Source: Arthrobacter sp. ZGTC412 (GTDB lineage Bacteria; Actinomycetota; Actinomycetes; Actinomycetales; Micrococcaceae). Taken from it: DNA of 64,000 nt. Each line of letters starts with the position of its first letter. The stretch's first letter is position 1. Below are positions 62,206 through 64,000 of this stretch, piece by piece. A program made the position numbers and the translations under genes. Below the pieces are notes generated by a model. The model saw nothing but the letters and a program-made list of their open reading frames with translations, was not told the origin of the DNA and did not search any database. The stretch spans positions 62,001-126,000 of the forward strand of contig NZ_PJII01000004.1 in NCBI RefSeq assembly GCF_002929215.1, given 5' to 3'.

Positions 62206-63422
62206 TGGGCGGGGAATTGTTACTGCGGGGCCACATCGTGTCCGCGAGCGTGGACGTCGAGGACGGCCTGGTAGCGGTCGACGGCGGGCACATCACCTAC
62301 GCCGGGCCGGCGTCGGACTTTCACGGCGACGTTGGCAGTGCAGCTGATGCTGCCGGAGGCATCCTGCTGCCGGGCCTGGTGGACCTGCACTGCCACGGAG
62401 CTCATGGCTCGGACTTCTCGGAGGGCTCGGCGGAGGGCGCCCGTGCTGCTGCCCGCTACCTGCATAGCCGGGGCACCACCACGCTGCTGGCCAGCCTGGT
62501 CACCGGAGCACCGGCGGACCTGGTCCGGAATCTCCAGGTGTTGCGGTTGATGGCCGAGGAGGGGCTGGTTGCCGGGTCACATCTGGAGGGCCCCTTCCTC
62601 TCGCCCGGGCAGTGCGGCGCCCATGACCCCGCACTGCTGCTGGAACCAGATGCTGAACTGATGGCCGAACTGCTAAACGCCGCAGGTCCGTCCTTGGCTT
62701 CCATGACCCTTGCCGCCGAACTTCCCGGCGCTGAGGGGCTCGTGGATCTGCTTGCTCGCCGCGGAGTCATTCCGTCGCTGGGGCACACCGCAGCGGATCA
62801 CCGGTCCGCGGCCTCGTTCCTGGAGCTGGCAGCCGCCGGGCTTTCCGGAGTATCAACAGCGGCGAGCCGCGGGGGTCAGCGTCCAACAGTTACCCATCTC
62901 TTTAACGCGATGCCGAGCCTCCACCACCGCTCCCCCGGCCCCGTCTCCGCCTGCCTCAGTGCCGCGCGCGCCGGGAACGCCGTCGTCGAACTCATTGCCG
63001 ACGGCGTCCATCTGGCCCCCGAGACGGTGAAGACGGTGTTCGAACTGGTCGGTGCGGACAACATTGCACTTGTCACCGACTCCATGGCTGCCACCGGCTT
63101 GGAGGACGGCCACTACAAGCTGGGCACCCTGGCCGTCACGGTCGATGGCGGCGTGGCCCGCGTGGACAACACAGGTGCGATCGCCGGCGGAACGGCAACA
63201 CTGCTGGACGTGGTCCGGTCCACGGTGTCCGCTGGCGTTTCCTTGCGCGACGCAGTCATATCTGCGAGTGCCGTCCCGGCGTCGGTTTTGGGCCTGTCCC
63301 GGCAGGCGGGTGACCTGCGGGCCGGGACGCCGGCCGACGTCGTAGTTGTCGACCAAGAACTGAATGCGGCAGGAGTGCTGCGCCGGGGAGAGTGGGTGGC
63401 TGAACTGCAACGATCCGCCTAA
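62202..63422 (+). CDS. nagA: N-acetylglucosamine-6-phosphate deacetylase NagA
   Basis: A 406-residue amidohydrolase that removes acetate from GlcNAc 6-phosphate. The metal site HxH is in LVDLHCHGAHGSDF, with SHLEGPFLSPGQCGAH, GHTAADH, THLFNAMPSLHHR and the catalytic Asp in VTDSMAATG. ATG 62202 overlaps the cutC stop. It supplies the substrate of NagB and completes the GlcNAc route from uptake to glycolysis. The reading frame is intact to the stop at 63420-63422. Confidence 0.95.
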   Translation: MMGGELLLRGHIVSASVDVEDGLVAVDGGHITYAGPASDFHGDVGSAADAAGGILLPGLVDLHCHGAHGSDFSEGSAEGARAAARYLHSRGTTTLLASLVTGAPADLVRNLQVLRLMAEEGLVAGSHLEGPFLSPGQCGAHDPALLLEPDAELMAELLNAAGPSLASMTLAAELPGAEGLVDLLARRGVIPSLGHTAADHRSAASFLELAAAGLSGVSTAASRGGQRPTVTHLFNAMPSLHHRSPGPVSACLSAARAGNAVVELIADGVHLAPETVKTVFELVGADNIALVTDSMAATGLEDGHYKLGTLAVTVDGGVARVDNTGAIAGGTATLLDVVRSTVSAGVSLRDAVISASAVPASVLGLSRQAGDLRAGTPADVVVVDQELNAAGVLRRGEWVAELQRSA

Positions 63423-63486
63423 GCTGCCGCCCGGCCGCCCAAGTACTCGCCCGCAGAATGTCAGTGCCTCCATAGATGATGTTTGT

Positions 63487-63932
63487 ATGGAAAACGGCGC
63501 GGGCACAGCAGCAGCGATGGAGGGCAGACATGCCTCCGTTGGTGTCGTTGACGCGCTGTTTTTTGAGGATGCCGCCTTGGACACTGCCGCTGCTGGCGCC
63601 GGCGCTGTTGTGGATGTGCTGCAGCGCCGATACGAGATCTGCCTGGAACGGATGGCTGTGATGCGGCGGCTGGAAGCACAACTCGCTGCGGTCAAGGCCA
63701 GGGACGCCGCCGAGGCCGTCGAGATCCAGCACGCGATGACGCCGCCGAGGCCGTCGAGATCCAGCACGCGATGACGCCGCCGGAAGCGCCCGTGCACGAA
63801 CGGACCTATGCGGAAATGTCAGCGGTCGAGGAAATCGCCGGGGTCCTGACAATAAGCTCCCCAGCAGCCGGGGTCCCGGCGACGGGAAACCGCCCCTTCG
63901 AAGATGCCCTCGTAGCCTTGCTACTCGGCTGA
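63487..63932 (+). pseudogene. DUF222/HNH-type protein, 5-prime remnant
   Basis: The reading frame starts like the N-terminus of the DUF222 HNH-endonuclease-like proteins abundant in Arthrobacter: MEGRHASVGVVDALFFEDA, then LQRRYEICLERMAVMRRLEAQ and KARDAAEAVEIQHAM. A 35-base tandem duplication shifts the frame and leads to an early stop at 63774. Downstream the correct frame resumes (MTPPEAPVHERTYAEMSAVEE, GVLTISSPAAG), then turns into an unrelated tail ending in TGA at 63932. The rest of the usual DUF222 core and the HNH domain are absent. Two separate lesions make this clearly inactive. Confidence 0.75.
63703..63772 (+). repeat. 35-base tandem duplication
   Basis: Positions 63703-63737 are repeated exactly at 63738-63772, and the first 9 bases occur again at 63773-63781. 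Thirty-five is not a multiple of three, so the duplication shifts the frame. Confidence 0.97.
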
Positions 63933-63962
63933 GGCAACCACGCGATGTCTAATACGCAATGT

Positions 63963-64000
63963 TTAGTCCGCGCCGGGGAGGTTCACTTCCACGAGGCCGC
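63963..64000 (-). CDS. Possible C-terminal end of a leftward gene
   Basis: On the minus strand one frame reads GLVEVNLPGAD and stops at a TAA (63965-63963). The window ends here, so at most 12 residues are visible. VEVNLPG-type endings are common in sugar enzymes, but nothing can be identified. Confidence 0.25.
   Translation of the reverse strand, partial: GLVEVNLPGAD

Overview
This is a high-GC chromosomal segment. Gene density, GTG/TTG starts, secreted lipoproteins, DasR/NagR-style GlcNAc regulation, a DUF222-type HNH protein remnant and many sugar ABC systems point to an Arthrobacter-group actinobacterium (Arthrobacter, Pseudarthrobacter or Paenarthrobacter). This genus-level placement is inferred from gene content, not from a marker gene. 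I see no tRNA, rRNA, CRISPR array, prophage or intact insertion sequence.

Layout. 1-7400: tail of an SMR efflux subunit, an MHS-type MFS symporter, catalase-peroxidase katG, an NTF2-like protein, and a multicopper oxidase coupled to a 68-aa protein. 7735-16692: a LacI-controlled catabolic island with a beta-hydroxyacid dehydrogenase, a SAF-domain oxidoreductase resembling the DXR-like (DRL) family, a complete carbohydrate ABC importer, an ABM-fold protein and a gluconokinase-like kinase. Matching LacI-type palindromes lie on both sides of the regulator gene. 16830-24886: a second catabolic island on the minus strand (TIM-barrel isomerase, PfkB kinase, Rbs-type ABC importer, lactonase-like amidohydrolase) with a divergent SorC-family regulator and a repeated palindrome between them. 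25129-34235: a frameshifted Ig-repeat surface protein, rlmN, an aldo/keto reductase, CsbD, a CMD-family protein, a beta-lactamase-like lipoprotein, small proteins and an orphan OmpR-type regulator. 34236-37100: a GH16-like secreted hydrolase, a processive GT2 synthase and a tiny LAMTG/transmembrane protein between AT-rich flanks. 37146-39519: an aldo/keto reductase and a rhamnogalacturonan acetylesterase. 39612-46947: a fructan cluster (LacI, LplB/LplC/LipO-type importer, GH32, fructokinase); the second permease is frameshifted. 47006-51245: a ZIP transporter pseudogene, a lone HATPase protein, an FMN reductase and tandem SRPBCC paralogues. 51375-53372: a secreted PL11 rhamnogalacturonan lyase with two operator-like palindromes. 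53633-57484: a long hairpin, a secreted propeller protein, lipoproteins and a threonine-dehydratase-like enzyme. 57676-63422: the GlcNAc system (GntR regulator, split PTS EIIA/EIIB/EIIC, nagB, a cutC homologue, nagA). 63487 to the end: a DUF222 pseudogene broken by a 35-bp tandem duplication.

Together the genes describe a soil saprophyte that takes up plant and microbial carbohydrates: fructans, rhamnogalacturonan, GlcNAc and at least two unidentified sugars or sugar derivatives. Each pathway has its own local regulator. Four loci carry frameshifts or deletions (25129-27020, 41717-42675, 47006-47613, 63487-63932); the two single-base cases could be sequencing errors. The least explained unit is the LacI/SAF-oxidoreductase island at 7735-16692.
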